Below, piece by piece: positions 7,833 to 15,530 of a DNA stretch of 31,810 bases. Below the pieces are notes generated by a model. The model saw only the letters and a list, made by a program, of their open reading frames with translations, had not been told where the DNA came from and did no database searches. The first letter of the stretch is position 1, and the number at the start of each line of letters is the position of its first letter. The stretch comes from an uncultured Collinsella sp. (GTDB taxonomy: Bacteria > Actinomycetota > Coriobacteriia > Coriobacteriales > Coriobacteriaceae). The translations under genes were made by a program, and so were the position numbers. The stretch lies in the NCBI GenBank assembly GCA_900540945.1, contig UQHQ01000023.1, positions 1-31,810 of the forward strand, read 5' to 3'.

Positions 7833-9233
7833 TTAGGCCTGCTCGGAAGCCTTAGGCTCGTCCTTGTACAGAACAAACGAGACGCCAAAGGAAACCAGCG
7901 CGGCGACCGCAAACATGATCGCGTACTGCACGGGCTGGGCCAGGCACAGCAGGATACCGAAGATACCGGTAACGCCGGTGCCGGAAGCAGCAAGCGAGGT
8001 GAGCGCGCAGACCAGGGCACCGCAACCGCCGCCGATGCAGCCGGCGATGAAGGGCTTAAAGAAGCGTAGGTTCACACCGAAGATAGCAGGCTCGGTAATG
8101 CCCATGAAGGCGGACAGAGCCGAAGGAAGCGCCAGGCCCTTAATCTTGGCATCGCGGGTCTTAAAGGCAACGGCGAGCGCGGCACCACCCTGGGCGATGT
8201 TGGCAGCGCTGGCGATGGGCAGCCAGTAGGTCACGCCGTACTGGGCGAGTTGGCCCAGGTCGATGGCGGTGTACATCTGGTGGATACCGGTAACGACCGT
8301 GGGAGCATAGAACAGGCCGACGATAAAGGAACCGATGCCGAAGGGCAGGGTCAGCAGGGCCTGGATCAGACCGAGGATGGCGTTCTCGGCCCACACGAAG
8401 ATGGGACCGACGGCAACGAGCGTCACGAGCACGGTCACGAACACGGAGACAAGCGGGGTCACAAAGAGGTCGAACATCTCGGGAACGATCTTGTGCAGGC
8501 GCTTCTCGAGGAAGGCCAGAATGGCGCAGGCGATGACGATGGGGATCACATGGCCCTGATAGCCGACCCACTCAAAGCTGTACACGCCGGGAATGACGGT
8601 GACCATGGTCTGAACGCCCTCGGAGGCAACCGTGTAAGCGCTCTGCAGCGAGGAGTTGATGAACGCACCGCCGACGACAGCGCCCAGATACGGGTTGGCG
8701 CCAAAGGCCTTGGCGGCGGAGTAGCCGATCAGGATCTGCAGAATGCCAAAGGACGTGCCCGAGACCAGGTCGGCAATCTTGTAGATAAAGTTATTGGTAT
8801 CGAGCGCGATAAAGCCGTTGGAGGCCATAAAGTTGAGGGCGCTCATAATGCCCAGCAGCAGGCCCGAAGCCACGATGGCGGGGATGATGGGGACAAAGAC
8901 ATCGCCGAGCACCTTAATGGCACGCATAAAGATGTTCTGCTGCTGAGCCGCGGCCTCCTTGACCTCGGCCTTGGTGGCAGCCTCGACGCCGCTGAGCGCG
9001 ATGAACTCCTCGTAGACCTTGTTGACGGTGCCGGTGCCAAAAATAATCTGGAGCTGGCCCTGGGCCTCAAAGACGCCCTTGGCGCCGTCGACGTTCTCGA
9101 GGGCCTCCTTGTTAACCTTAGTGTTATCGGCAATCACCAGGCGCAGGCGAGTGGCGCAGTGCGCGGCCGAAACAACGTTGTCGGCGCCACCGATGTTGTC
9201 GAGCACCTCTTGGGCTGATTTGCGGTAGTCCAT
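7833..9233 (-). CDS. scrA: PTS sucrose-type transporter, EIIBC
   Basis: Membrane permease of the glucose/sucrose PTS family that imports and phosphorylates sucrose. The N-terminal IIB domain (about 1-85) has the phosphorylated cysteine C26 in AAHCATRLRL. After a short linker, the IIC domain (about 105-455) shows roughly ten hydrophobic segments. It ends with VLYKDEPKASEQA and has no IIA domain, so phosphate must come from an EIIA encoded elsewhere. The 466-residue length is typical of IIBC forms. The ATG at 9233 was chosen over in-frame codons up to 9260 because GGAGGAAAGGGA lies just upstream. Two operator-like sites lie 57-96 bases upstream, and the hydrolase gene follows. Specificity for sucrose is inferred from context; trehalose or beta-glucoside is less likely. 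Confidence 0.9.
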   Translation of the reverse strand: MDYRKSAQEVLDNIGGADNVVSAAHCATRLRLVIADNTKVNKEALENVDGAKGVFEAQGQLQIIFGTGTVNKVYEEFIALSGVEAATKAEVKEAAAQQQNIFMRAIKVLGDVFVPIIPAIVASGLLLGIMSALNFMASNGFIALDTNNFIYKIADLVSGTSFGILQILIGYSAAKAFGANPYLGAVVGGAFINSSLQSAYTVASEGVQTMVTVIPGVYSFEWVGYQGHVIPIVIACAILAFLEKRLHKIVPEMFDLFVTPLVSVFVTVLVTLVAVGPIFVWAENAILGLIQALLTLPFGIGSFIVGLFYAPTVVTGIHQMYTAIDLGQLAQYGVTYWLPIASAANIAQGGAALAVAFKTRDAKIKGLALPSALSAFMGITEPAIFGVNLRFFKPFIAGCIGGGCGALVCALTSLAASGTGVTGIFGILLCLAQPVQYAIMFAVAALVSFGVSFVLYKDEPKASEQA

Positions 9234-9289
9234 GACTTCCCTTTCCTCCAACGGGCGCATTTACACCCGGCCATCTTTGACACTTACAC

Positions 9290-9303
9290 TGTAATCGATT
9301 TCA
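9290..9303. promoter_or_regulatory. LacI-type operator 1 upstream of scrA
   Basis: TGTAATCGATTTCA is a near-palindrome of the LacI/GalR type. It shares the core TGNAATCGNTTTCA with two other sites in this window, including one directly before the repressor gene. It lies 57 bases upstream of the scrA start codon. Confidence 0.7.
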
Positions 9304-9315
9304 GTTTCATATGTC

Positions 9316-9329
9316 TGCAATCGTTTTCA
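9316..9329. promoter_or_regulatory. LacI-type operator 2 upstream of scrA
   Basis: TGCAATCGTTTTCA is the second copy of the shared motif. It is centred 26 bases from operator 1, so the two are on nearly the same helical face if the helix turn is about 10.5 bases. Paired sites suggest cooperative binding or promoter occlusion. Confidence 0.7.
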
Positions 9330-9416
9330 TAGTAGGGTGAACGGTAGGAAAAAGCCGGTAAATGGTAGTTTTGAGACAAACATAAGGGCTCAGAGGCAGA
9401 CAGACATGCCCAAGAC

Positions 9417-10397
9417 CTAGACATTCATAAGCTGATGACCGAGCTTGAGTGTCTTGAGACCGCTCTCCCCCTCCACGCCATCGAGCGTGTTGAGCAACAT
9501 ATTGGTCGCCTCGACGCCACTGGTCAGGTAGCCATAATGCACGGTGGGAATGCCGCCCGTCAGCGCGCGCAAAAACGCATTGTCGCCAAAACCACTCACG
9601 CGGTGTATGCCCTCGCCCATGCCGCGAACCTCATCGATGGCACGCAGCGCGCCCGCCGCCATGGTGTCGGTCGCGCAGGCGATAAATGAAACATCGGGAG
9701 CGACGGAAAGCAGCTCACGCGCCGCACCATAGCCCGAATCGAGCGTAAACGAGCCCAGGCGAATCAAGGCGGCATCGAGCGGGTTGCCCGCGGCGCGCAA
9801 GCCGGCCTCAAAACCGCGACGGCGGTCATAACCGGCCGCGCGATCCTCCTCGGTAACTCCAATATAGGCAATCTTGCCGTCCACGCGACCCCCAAGCGCA
9901 TGGCCCAGCTCAAAGGCGGCCTCGTAATCGTCGTGATAGACGCACGCCGCGCCCTCAACATTCTGGCCGATCAGCACGATGGGCACGCGGCACGACTCAA
10001 TCGCCCGACGGTGCTCGTCGGTAATCATAGTTGCCACCAGCACAATGCCATCGACTGGGTGGTTTTGGAATAAATCGAGGTATTCGAGCTCGCGATCGGG
10101 GGCATTGTCAGTATTGGCAAGCAGCATCTGGTAGCCACGACGACCGAGCACCTGGCCGATGCCGGCGGTAATGCGGCTCACGGATTCCGAGTTGATCTTG
10201 GGCACGATGACGCCGATGAGCTTGGTGGAGCCGGTGCGCAGCGCGCGAGCCTGGCTGGACCGCACGTATCCGGTCAGCTCAATCGCCTGCTTAATGCGCT
10301 CGGCCTTGTCCGCCGAGATATATCCACCGTTGAGGTAGCGCGAGACGGCGGCGCTCGAAACGCCCGCCAGCTCGGCCACATCTTTCATCTTTACCAC
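9417..10397 (-). CDS. scrR: LacI-family transcriptional regulator (sucrose repressor)
   Basis: A 326-residue repressor. The N-terminal helix-turn-helix (MKDVAELAGVSSAAVSRYLN, about residues 4-23) and hinge (SSQARALRTGST) are followed by a periplasmic-binding-protein-like effector domain (LIGVIVPKI to the C-terminus). It should bind DNA as a dimer and respond to a sugar or sugar phosphate. The start is a GTG at 10397 because AGGGG lies 5 bases upstream; an ATG at 10388 is also possible but is 14 bases from that site. It lies behind scrA-sacA on the same strand and is transcribed separately. A motif shared with the scrA control region sits 16 bases upstream of its own start, so autoregulation is likely. 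The sucrose role is inferred from this arrangement. Confidence 0.88.
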   Translation of the reverse strand: MVKMKDVAELAGVSSAAVSRYLNGGYISADKAERIKQAIELTGYVRSSQARALRTGSTKLIGVIVPKINSESVSRITAGIGQVLGRRGYQMLLANTDNAPDRELEYLDLFQNHPVDGIVLVATMITDEHRRAIESCRVPIVLIGQNVEGAACVYHDDYEAAFELGHALGGRVDGKIAYIGVTEEDRAAGYDRRRGFEAGLRAAGNPLDAALIRLGSFTLDSGYGAARELLSVAPDVSFIACATDTMAAGALRAIDEVRGMGEGIHRVSGFGDNAFLRALTGGIPTVHYGYLTSGVEATNMLLNTLDGVEGESGLKTLKLGHQLMNV

Positions 10398-10412
10398 GAG
10401 CACCCCTGTCGT

Positions 10413-10426
10413 TGAAATCGCTTTCA
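10413..10426. promoter_or_regulatory. LacI-type operator before the repressor gene
   Basis: TGAAATCGCTTTCA differs at only one or two positions per half-site from the two sites before scrA. It lies 16 bases upstream of the repressor start codon, which suggests negative autoregulation. Confidence 0.7.
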
Positions 10427-10485
10427 CCATGATACCCAACCCTCGCCCGAAAAATATTCGACTGGAAAGGTCTCAGCGGATCATT

Positions 10486-10689
10486 TCAACCGCCCAGGTC
10501 GAGCAAACGCCAGCGATCCACCGCCGCGTGCATGTTTATGTCAAACGTAATGCGCACGGTACCTTCGTCCATCACCCACGGCTCACGCTCATAGTTCACG
10601 ATGGTCCACGGGCGCATCATGTTGCAGATGCACTCGATGTAGAACTCGCGACGGAGCGGATAGGGAAAAGCCCAATTCCGGTCAATCCC
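10486..10689 (-). pseudogene. Fragment of a VTC-domain (polyphosphate polymerase-type) protein
   Basis: An open frame of 67 codons, closed upstream by TAA (10690-10692) and ending in TGA. It reads FYIECICNMMRPWTIVNYER and then EPWVMDEGTVRITFDINMHA. The pairing of IVNYEREPWV with VRITFDINM strongly resembles the conserved core of VTC-domain proteins, which make polyphosphate or are linked to CotH-like proteins. Intact VTC domains have about 220 residues, so both ends are missing. There is no ribosome binding site. It appears to be debris left beside the repressor gene. Family recognition is from memory of the motif and moderately sure. Confidence 0.5.
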
Positions 10690-10830
10690 TTACCGGCAAC
10701 CACAGCGAATTAAGACTGAGCAACAACACGTCAGTAAAGTTACATACGAGCAGAAAATCGCACGCAATTTCGCCTTTTCTTTATTGAGATGTAAATTTTG
10801 ACAGGCCGAATCTTACATCCATACAAATGA

Positions 10831-10866
10831 TGAAAAGGGGCGGCAATTCAAAAGAAAAGCCGCCCC
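10831..10866 (-). terminator. Terminator candidate downstream of rloB
   Basis: GGGGCGGC (10837-10844) pairs with GCCGCCCC (10859-10866). On the minus strand the stem is followed by TTTTCATC. It lies about 160 bases after the rloB stop. Between it and 10690 nothing coding was recognised. Confidence 0.6.
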
Positions 10867-11026
10867 CGCAGGACGCAGGCCCGTAGGTTGACTGCGTCAA
10901 TACCGCTAGATTCGGCCTAGTATCCTATCGGGTCCCAAAAGGTCAATCCAGTTAAAGACGGCAGGCAGCCCGAAACAACATCTTTCATGAATCTCCAGTC
11001 CCATCAAGCCCGATCGAACTTGACCG

Positions 11027-11692
11027 TCAAACCAGATACGGCCCAATCACATCAAATATCTCGCCAACCTTAGTTAAAGGGTTTTGCGCAGATGGCTTAA
11101 TGTTACCCAGTTCCCTATGGTACGCGACGAGGCGCCCAGCACGCTGCAATGCTTCGCCTCGCCTATCATCCACTGCCCCAAACATCCCGTCAAGGTTCTT
11201 GCGGTACTCGATGCCCAAATTCTTCGACATCTCCTGCGCGAGGGCATGCTGGCAGTCGGACGCGGACATATGCGCGGTCGTGTAGCGAAAGTGCAGAAGC
11301 GGCCACAGCTCGAAACAGGGGTTGGACCACAACGCGTGGAAGGTCCTCGAACCACCAGAGAGCTCGTTGCACTTACGCTCCATCGCGTCGAAGTCGGACG
11401 CAGGGAAGTCATCCTTGTCATACACGAGCCACACGTGGTCGAACGTCTCGGGCGCATAGAGGCAGTGTTCGACGGCGAAGTCGAGCAGGTCGAGCGTATG
11501 TTTGCCAGTCCCCTTAACAACTACGGCAACCTTCCGCTCGTTTGCTGCGCCCAACGCGGCGCGCACGCCCTCGAAGTAGCGAGGCTCAGTCTCCTTGCCC
11601 TCGGTCACCACGAGATGGCGCGTCATCTGTACCATGCGAGAGCGTCCCTCGCGCTTGCCGCTGCGCCAGTCCCTCGACTTTTTCGCGGCCAT
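11027..11692 (-). CDS. RloB-family protein (AbiL-type second component)
   Basis: A 221-residue protein of the RloB family. A toprim-like pattern is visible: VVTEGKETEP with E31, then VWLVYDKDDF with D92/D94/D95, and the conserved NPCFELW at 124-130. These acidic residues would be expected to bind metal in a nuclease-like site. The ATG at 11692 starts one base after the stop codon of the ATPase gene, with GAGGAG inside the end of that gene, so translation is probably coupled. RloA/RloB pairs correspond to the AbiL abortive-infection system, in which an ATPase partners this effector. The exact target is not known. Upstream codons in the same frame read as ATPase-gene sequence in another frame and lack a start signal. 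Confidence 0.85.
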   Translation of the reverse strand: MAAKKSRDWRSGKREGRSRMVQMTRHLVVTEGKETEPRYFEGVRAALGAANERKVAVVVKGTGKHTLDLLDFAVEHCLYAPETFDHVWLVYDKDDFPASDFDAMERKCNELSGGSRTFHALWSNPCFELWPLLHFRYTTAHMSASDCQHALAQEMSKNLGIEYRKNLDGMFGAVDDRRGEALQRAGRLVAYHRELGNIKPSAQNPLTKVGEIFDVIGPYLV

Positions 11693-11693
11693 A

Positions 11694-12911
11694 TTAATCC
11701 CACTCCTCAATGCACGTGAGATACGGGTCAGCACCATAGCGGCCGGACAGGTACTGCTTGTCGAATGCCGCGTTCTTGCTGACCAAGTTACCATTTGCCT
11801 CGTGGATGTCGGCGAGCGACCATAGCTGGCTCGCCTCCCCCTCGCCGCGTGCGGCAAACCATATCTCGTCGCGGCGAAAAACATCGTTTCGCATAGTGGA
11901 CACGTCCTGAGACGAAAAGATGAGCTGCGCGCCGCTCTTGTTGACTTCGGGATCTTTGAACAGCAGAATCACGTAGCGCAGGAGCTTCGGATGCAACTTG
12001 GCGTCGAGCTCGTCGACAACGACGGTACCGCCGCGTTCGAGCGCCGCCAGCAGAAACGACGCCAACCCCATGAGCTTCTGAGTACCGGCCGACTCCTCGG
12101 ACAGGCGCAGCTCATAGCCCTTGCCGTCCACCTCATGCTTTACGAAGACGCGCTGGCCGCGCCATTCCGGAGCTTTCTCAACCCTAAAGCCATCGATGCG
12201 TACGTCGACGGCGCGCAGAAAGCGCGTGACCTCGGGCGACTCCGCCTCGTCCAGCAATTGCTCGAGCATCCGCTCCAGGTAAGAGCTGTTGTAGTTCAGG
12301 AACACGCCATCAAGAAACCAGCTGGCAGCCTCCTTGATCACCGGCGCGTCAAAGTTGATACAGAGGAACGACAGGTACGGCAGACTCGGGTTGAATCTCG
12401 CAGCCGTAACAAGTTTGCGCAGCGTGGGACCGAGCTCGACCTCAGCACCCTCGCGCTCGAACAACATTGCCGTACGCGAAGCTCCCAATTTGCGCCGCCA
12501 CAGTCCCTCGGACACGATCTCGTCCGCATGCACGGACAGGACATAGCGGTACTCATGCTCACCCGCGCGATAGTAGAGCTCGAACTCGGTGGGCTTAGCA
12601 GCCGACACGTCATCGAACTCGAACGCAGAGCAACGGGGTATTGAAGATCGGTTACCTTCTGGCGCATCAGTGCTGGCAGACAACAATCTGATCGGCCTTG
12701 CCACCGCCGAACGAATATAGTCAAGAGCCTCGAGCAGGTTAGACTTGCCGCCAGCGTTAGGCCCGTAAACCGCAGCCACCGGAAGGAAGCTCTGCCCGTC
12801 AGGGCACTCTATAAGGGAGCGCTCGAACTCCCTCATCGATGTTGCCTGCATGGAAAGCTCAGTTTCGTCGCGATAGGATCTATAGTTCCTGAAGGTAAAC
12901 TGGCAAAGCAT
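11694..12911 (-). CDS. RloA-family AAA ATPase (AbiL-type first component)
   Basis: A 405-residue ABC/AAA15-type ATPase. The Walker A motif is GPNAGGKSN at 50-58, the signature-like SEESAG is at 271-276, and Walker B is VVVDELDAKLHP at 297-308. SSQD at 333-336 takes the place of the switch histidine. The insert between Walker A and the signature is short, with no long SMC coiled coil, as in RloA proteins. The start is the ATG at 12911 because GAGGAC lies just upstream; in-frame codons further up lie in AT-rich promoter DNA. It is followed directly by the RloB gene, and a strong promoter lies 55-80 bases upstream. The pair is expected to sense phage infection and trigger abortive growth arrest. 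Confidence 0.87.
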   Translation of the reverse strand: MLCQFTFRNYRSYRDETELSMQATSMREFERSLIECPDGQSFLPVAAVYGPNAGGKSNLLEALDYIRSAVARPIRLLSASTDAPEGNRSSIPRCSAFEFDDVSAAKPTEFELYYRAGEHEYRYVLSVHADEIVSEGLWRRKLGASRTAMLFEREGAEVELGPTLRKLVTAARFNPSLPYLSFLCINFDAPVIKEAASWFLDGVFLNYNSSYLERMLEQLLDEAESPEVTRFLRAVDVRIDGFRVEKAPEWRGQRVFVKHEVDGKGYELRLSEESAGTQKLMGLASFLLAALERGGTVVVDELDAKLHPKLLRYVILLFKDPEVNKSGAQLIFSSQDVSTMRNDVFRRDEIWFAARGEGEASQLWSLADIHEANGNLVSKNAAFDKQYLSGRYGADPYLTCIEEWD

Positions 12912-12965
12912 CGTCCTCAAAATTCCTTTCATTGTTTTGAAAAGATATTTCAGAGTTTTTATTTG

Positions 12966-12993
12966 ATTATAGACCTTAAATAGCATCAATCAA
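12966..12993 (-). promoter_or_regulatory. Sigma-70-type promoter of the rloAB pair
   Basis: On the minus strand, TTGATT (12988-12993) is followed after 16 bases by a perfect TATAAT (12966-12971). Transcription would begin near 12959, giving a leader of about 48 bases before the ATG at 12911. The surrounding 60 bases are clearly AT-rich. Confidence 0.8.
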
Positions 12994-13035
12994 GTGTTTG
13001 CAGCATCTAGAACAAAGGGCACAAGGCCAAAAACT

Positions 13036-13160
13036 CGGAAGTATGCAGCAAATCCCTGGCGTGCCGAGCGCTCCGGAATACCGCAATGCTTCTACCTGCG
13101 GATCCTATATGTGGAAAAGCCGTTGTGCTCGGGGATTCCAGAATTTGCCACATACTTCCG
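13036..13160. repeat. Imperfect inverted repeat upstream of the rloAB promoter
   Basis: CGGAAGTATG at 13036-13045 begins an arm of about 24 bases that matches, as reverse complement with about four differences, the segment 13138-13160. Inside, CCGAGC pairs with GCTCGG and CCGCA (13081-13085) with TGCGG (13097-13101). The 125-base unit has the look of a small structured or miniature mobile element. Apart from it and the promoter, the stretch 12994-13221 shows nothing recognisable. Confidence 0.6.
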
Positions 13161-13221
13161 GAAGGCGCTTGCGGCTGCGGACACGCTAATCCATGCCCGC
13201 AGCCACAATGGCGTCAAGCCC

Positions 13222-13449
13222 CTATCCTCTCGGCGGGAAGGGATCGTGCCCATGGGAATCCTTTGCGCGGATTCTGCCATCGGGACGATGGGTGATTAGC
13301 TCAGAGTGCTGATTAGAACTAATTTGACGACCGCGCTTTATAGCTTCGCCCTGGGTCGTCGTAACAAAGGAAGCGCGACGCGCCCCCTCACCCTTAACCT
13401 GCCATTTGCCATCCGCCCGCTTCGTAACGTGCTGGTTTCTACCTTTCAT
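13222..13449 (-). CDS. DUF2188 domain protein
   Basis: A 75-residue protein matching the DUF2188 pattern almost end to end. It shows KGRNQHVTKRADGKWQVKGE, then QGEAIKRGRQISSNQHSELI and the closing GRIRAKDSHGHDPFP. The family is small, widespread and of unknown function, often found in accessory regions. The ATG at 13449 was chosen over a GTG six bases upstream because GAGG lies 5 bases before it. It stands alone between the RloAB unit and the frameshifted gene, on the same strand as both. The upstream gap to 13818 contains no gene that it could be co-transcribed with at close range. Confidence 0.8.
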   Translation of the reverse strand: MKGRNQHVTKRADGKWQVKGEGARRASFVTTTQGEAIKRGRQISSNQHSELITHRPDGRIRAKDSHGHDPFPPRG

Positions 13450-13817
13450 ACTCACCTCGCCTTCACGACCGATTGGTTAACGTGCTCACAGCATGAGGCT
13501 TGTAGCAAGTTCACTCGTGCCGCTTTGCTTAAAGCATAAATACCGGCGCGGACATAAATCGGACTTGGAAGGTGTCAGTGTGGGATCCCGAAGAAGCGCA
13601 AGCCGGCCTCATACTGAAGCCGCCGTATCGCTCATAGCCATTCCTATAAACGAAGCTAGTGCTACATAAACTCAGAAAACAAGGAGGATACACATTGAAA
13701 GTTAATTGGACCTGCCTCTATCTATAGGAAATCGGAAGGTCTTGATACAAGAATATCTAAATCCGCCAACTGCAACAGCCTTGTTTCCCCAGCGCATGAC
13801 AGCCCATCACCCTGCAA
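13450..13817. other. Gene-free stretch with a ten-codon plus-strand reading frame
   Basis: No established gene was recognised in these 368 bases. The one signal is AAGGAGG at 13681-13687 followed after 7 bases by TTG (13695) and a frame of only ten codons (MKVNWTCLYL, stop at 13725-13727). The signal is strong but the product is too short. It may be the start of a deleted gene; the first residues recall phage holins of the phi-LC3 type, which is speculation. Confidence 0.4.
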
Positions 13818-14579
13818 CTATTCTTTCCGATCGTCGGCAGGTTTTAAAGCCTCAGTCAACTCGTTCAGCATGGTCGTAAGTCGAGCAATGAGTCTTTTCG
13901 CATCTTCTCTATGGTCTTCGGTGACCACATCGCCGTAAAGCCTATCGTATTTTGAGCCCTTGCCGTGCGCCGCCCCCGCCGACCGAAGGTTCTGAAGGTC
14001 ACGGAGAGGCTTTAGGTCGGTCACGATGTCATACCCGCTAAGAAAGGCCTCCAGCTTGTTAATACTACCCTTCGCATCAGCGCCCTTTAGAGAACTTTCA
14101 TCGATGTAGTCGACAAGAGCTCTCGTGAGGGCCATAATCACGGCCTCAAATTCAGGCTCGCCATTACCAGATGGAATGTGGATTTGTTCAAGAATGCCTT
14201 CGTCAGCACGGTGGAAAGGCCTGAACAGCGCCAGGCCAAACCGCTTTTCCCACGCTTTATCAAGCTCCATGCGCGCCCTCATAAGCATGGAAACGGGGCC
14301 TGTCGGATCCTTAACCCACATGTTGAACAAATCCGTCTTGAACACCTCATCAGAAATGCGCTGGTCAACGGGTGACATCTCGAAGGAGAGGAAGTGGGTG
14401 CGCTCGCTCTCGGGAAGATCGCGTCCCAAATCGCCGAGATACACCATGACTCTGTCCGGGTTGACATTGTCAATCTCGCACCTCCACTGGCTCCCACATG
14501 AAATGTGGTGCTCGCTAACATCGAAGAGAGGGTTGCTCCTGTACTTATCGAGTACAGCGGGCTTAAAGAAAACGGGGGG
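13818..14579 (-). pseudogene. C-terminal part of a frameshifted defence-island gene
   Basis: This frame continues the protein that stops at 14563 in the neighbouring frame. Joined by removing one base in the C6 run at 14574-14579, the text reads YLTPVFFKPAVLDKYRSNPL and on through VMVYLGDLGRDLPESER to the stop at 13818. That makes a protein of about 541 residues in all. The C-terminal 90 residues (KLEAFLSGYDIVTDLKPLRD, then LQNLRSAGAAHGKGSKYDR) are helical and end with the LRS-G-AH-KGS pattern seen at the end of several abortive-infection proteins. No enzymatic motif was recognised. An ATG at 14447 exists but has no ribosome binding site. The break is either a sequencing error, a real mutation or a phase-variable switch. 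Confidence 0.7.
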
Positions 14580-15444
14580 TTAAGTAATGTGGAGCGTAAG
14601 GCTCCTTTTCAAAGTGGGTGCCAAGCTTATTCGGGTCGCATGTGTATCGAACGAGCGAACCGTCAGGTCGTTCATCGATGATGAACTCAGGGTACCGTTC
14701 TTTCTTCTCATCGTACGGCCATACGCCGCAAGTCTCGACGTCGCCGGGCTCGATAAAGCTTCGAGCGTAAAGCATCGATAGCAGGTAGCTTTCATCAGCA
14801 TCGCTCGTGTACCATTGCCCGATATGGTAATTCCCCCCGACCTCATCACTCTCTGAAATGCACTTAGTGCTCCCCAAAGGAAAGCTGGGCGCAGATGCGA
14901 ATCTCGCGTCCACAAAGTGGACGAAGAGACATTGCTTAGCCGCAATAAAGCGCAGCATATATTTGGTCCTGACGCGCACCTCGTCTTCAGCAAAGTCGAC
15001 GACTTTTTCTCTCTCGCCACACCTGTCGACGCTATAGTAGCAACCGTCTTCGCCGCGGTAGAGTTCAAACAGCATGATAAATTCCTGGTTGACCAGAATC
15101 TGCGCTTGGTCGAGCGGATAGAAATACTGCTCGGCAACAATAAAGTCATAGCCTTCGTCACGCCCGTTATGATAAGTGACGTCGTCTCTATACATGCAGA
15201 AGCCTGGTGAGAAGCTTAAGGCGTTCTTTAGCCAATCATCACCTGCAAGAATCTCCTCTTTTTTTGTAAGATCGGCAAAACAGGCGAAAACAGAAGGCCT
15301 TCCATCAGCAGCATCATGGTGCGAATAGACAGTAACCCATGCTCCGGAAAGAGGATTCTTAACCAGTTCGATTACCTTCTCCTGCTTAAACGGATCGGCG
15401 TCGAGACCCAAGTTGGCTAAAACCTTTGAAACCGCTTCGTTCAT
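14563..15444 (-). CDS. N-terminal part of a frameshifted gene of unknown function
   Basis: A frame of 293 codons that starts at ATG 15444, with AAGGAG 5 bases upstream, and ends prematurely in TPRFL. The intact protein would continue into 13818-14579, as shown by the smooth reading across the C6 run. The sequence has no recognised domain. It is acidic and rich in aromatic residues (YSHHDAADGRPSVFACFADL, then EQYFYPLDQAQILVNQEFIM) with no membrane segment, so a soluble cytoplasmic protein is expected. It follows the DUF4393 gene by 86 bases on the same strand and may be the third member of an operon with that gene and the ATPase. A defence role is inferred only from the neighbours. Confidence 0.7.
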   Translation of the reverse strand: MNEAVSKVLANLGLDADPFKQEKVIELVKNPLSGAWVTVYSHHDAADGRPSVFACFADLTKKEEILAGDDWLKNALSFSPGFCMYRDDVTYHNGRDEGYDFIVAEQYFYPLDQAQILVNQEFIMLFELYRGEDGCYYSVDRCGEREKVVDFAEDEVRVRTKYMLRFIAAKQCLFVHFVDARFASAPSFPLGSTKCISESDEVGGNYHIGQWYTSDADESYLLSMLYARSFIEPGDVETCGVWPYDEKKERYPEFIIDERPDGSLVRYTCDPNKLGTHFEKEPYAPHYLTPRFL

Positions 15445-15530
15445 ATGCACTCCTTATCATTTGGAACCATCATCGAAGACTAAAGCGAGGGTGAACCTTG
15501 AATCGAATCGCATCAACGCAGCCGAGAAGA

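Noticed and set aside
8250..9218. Plus-strand frame of 322 codons opposite the PTS gene
   Set aside because: Antisense shadow rich in G, D and H from reversed GC-rich codons; the minus strand carries a certain PTS permease.
9417..10397. The regulator as a CcpA-type global catabolite regulator
   Set aside because: The operator motif resembles cre sites, but its placement before the sucrose genes and its own gene fits a local repressor better; it cannot be fully excluded.
13020..13230. Reading of the inverted-repeat unit as a CRISPR fragment
   Set aside because: There are only two arms, inverted rather than direct, with no repeated spacing and no cas genes nearby.
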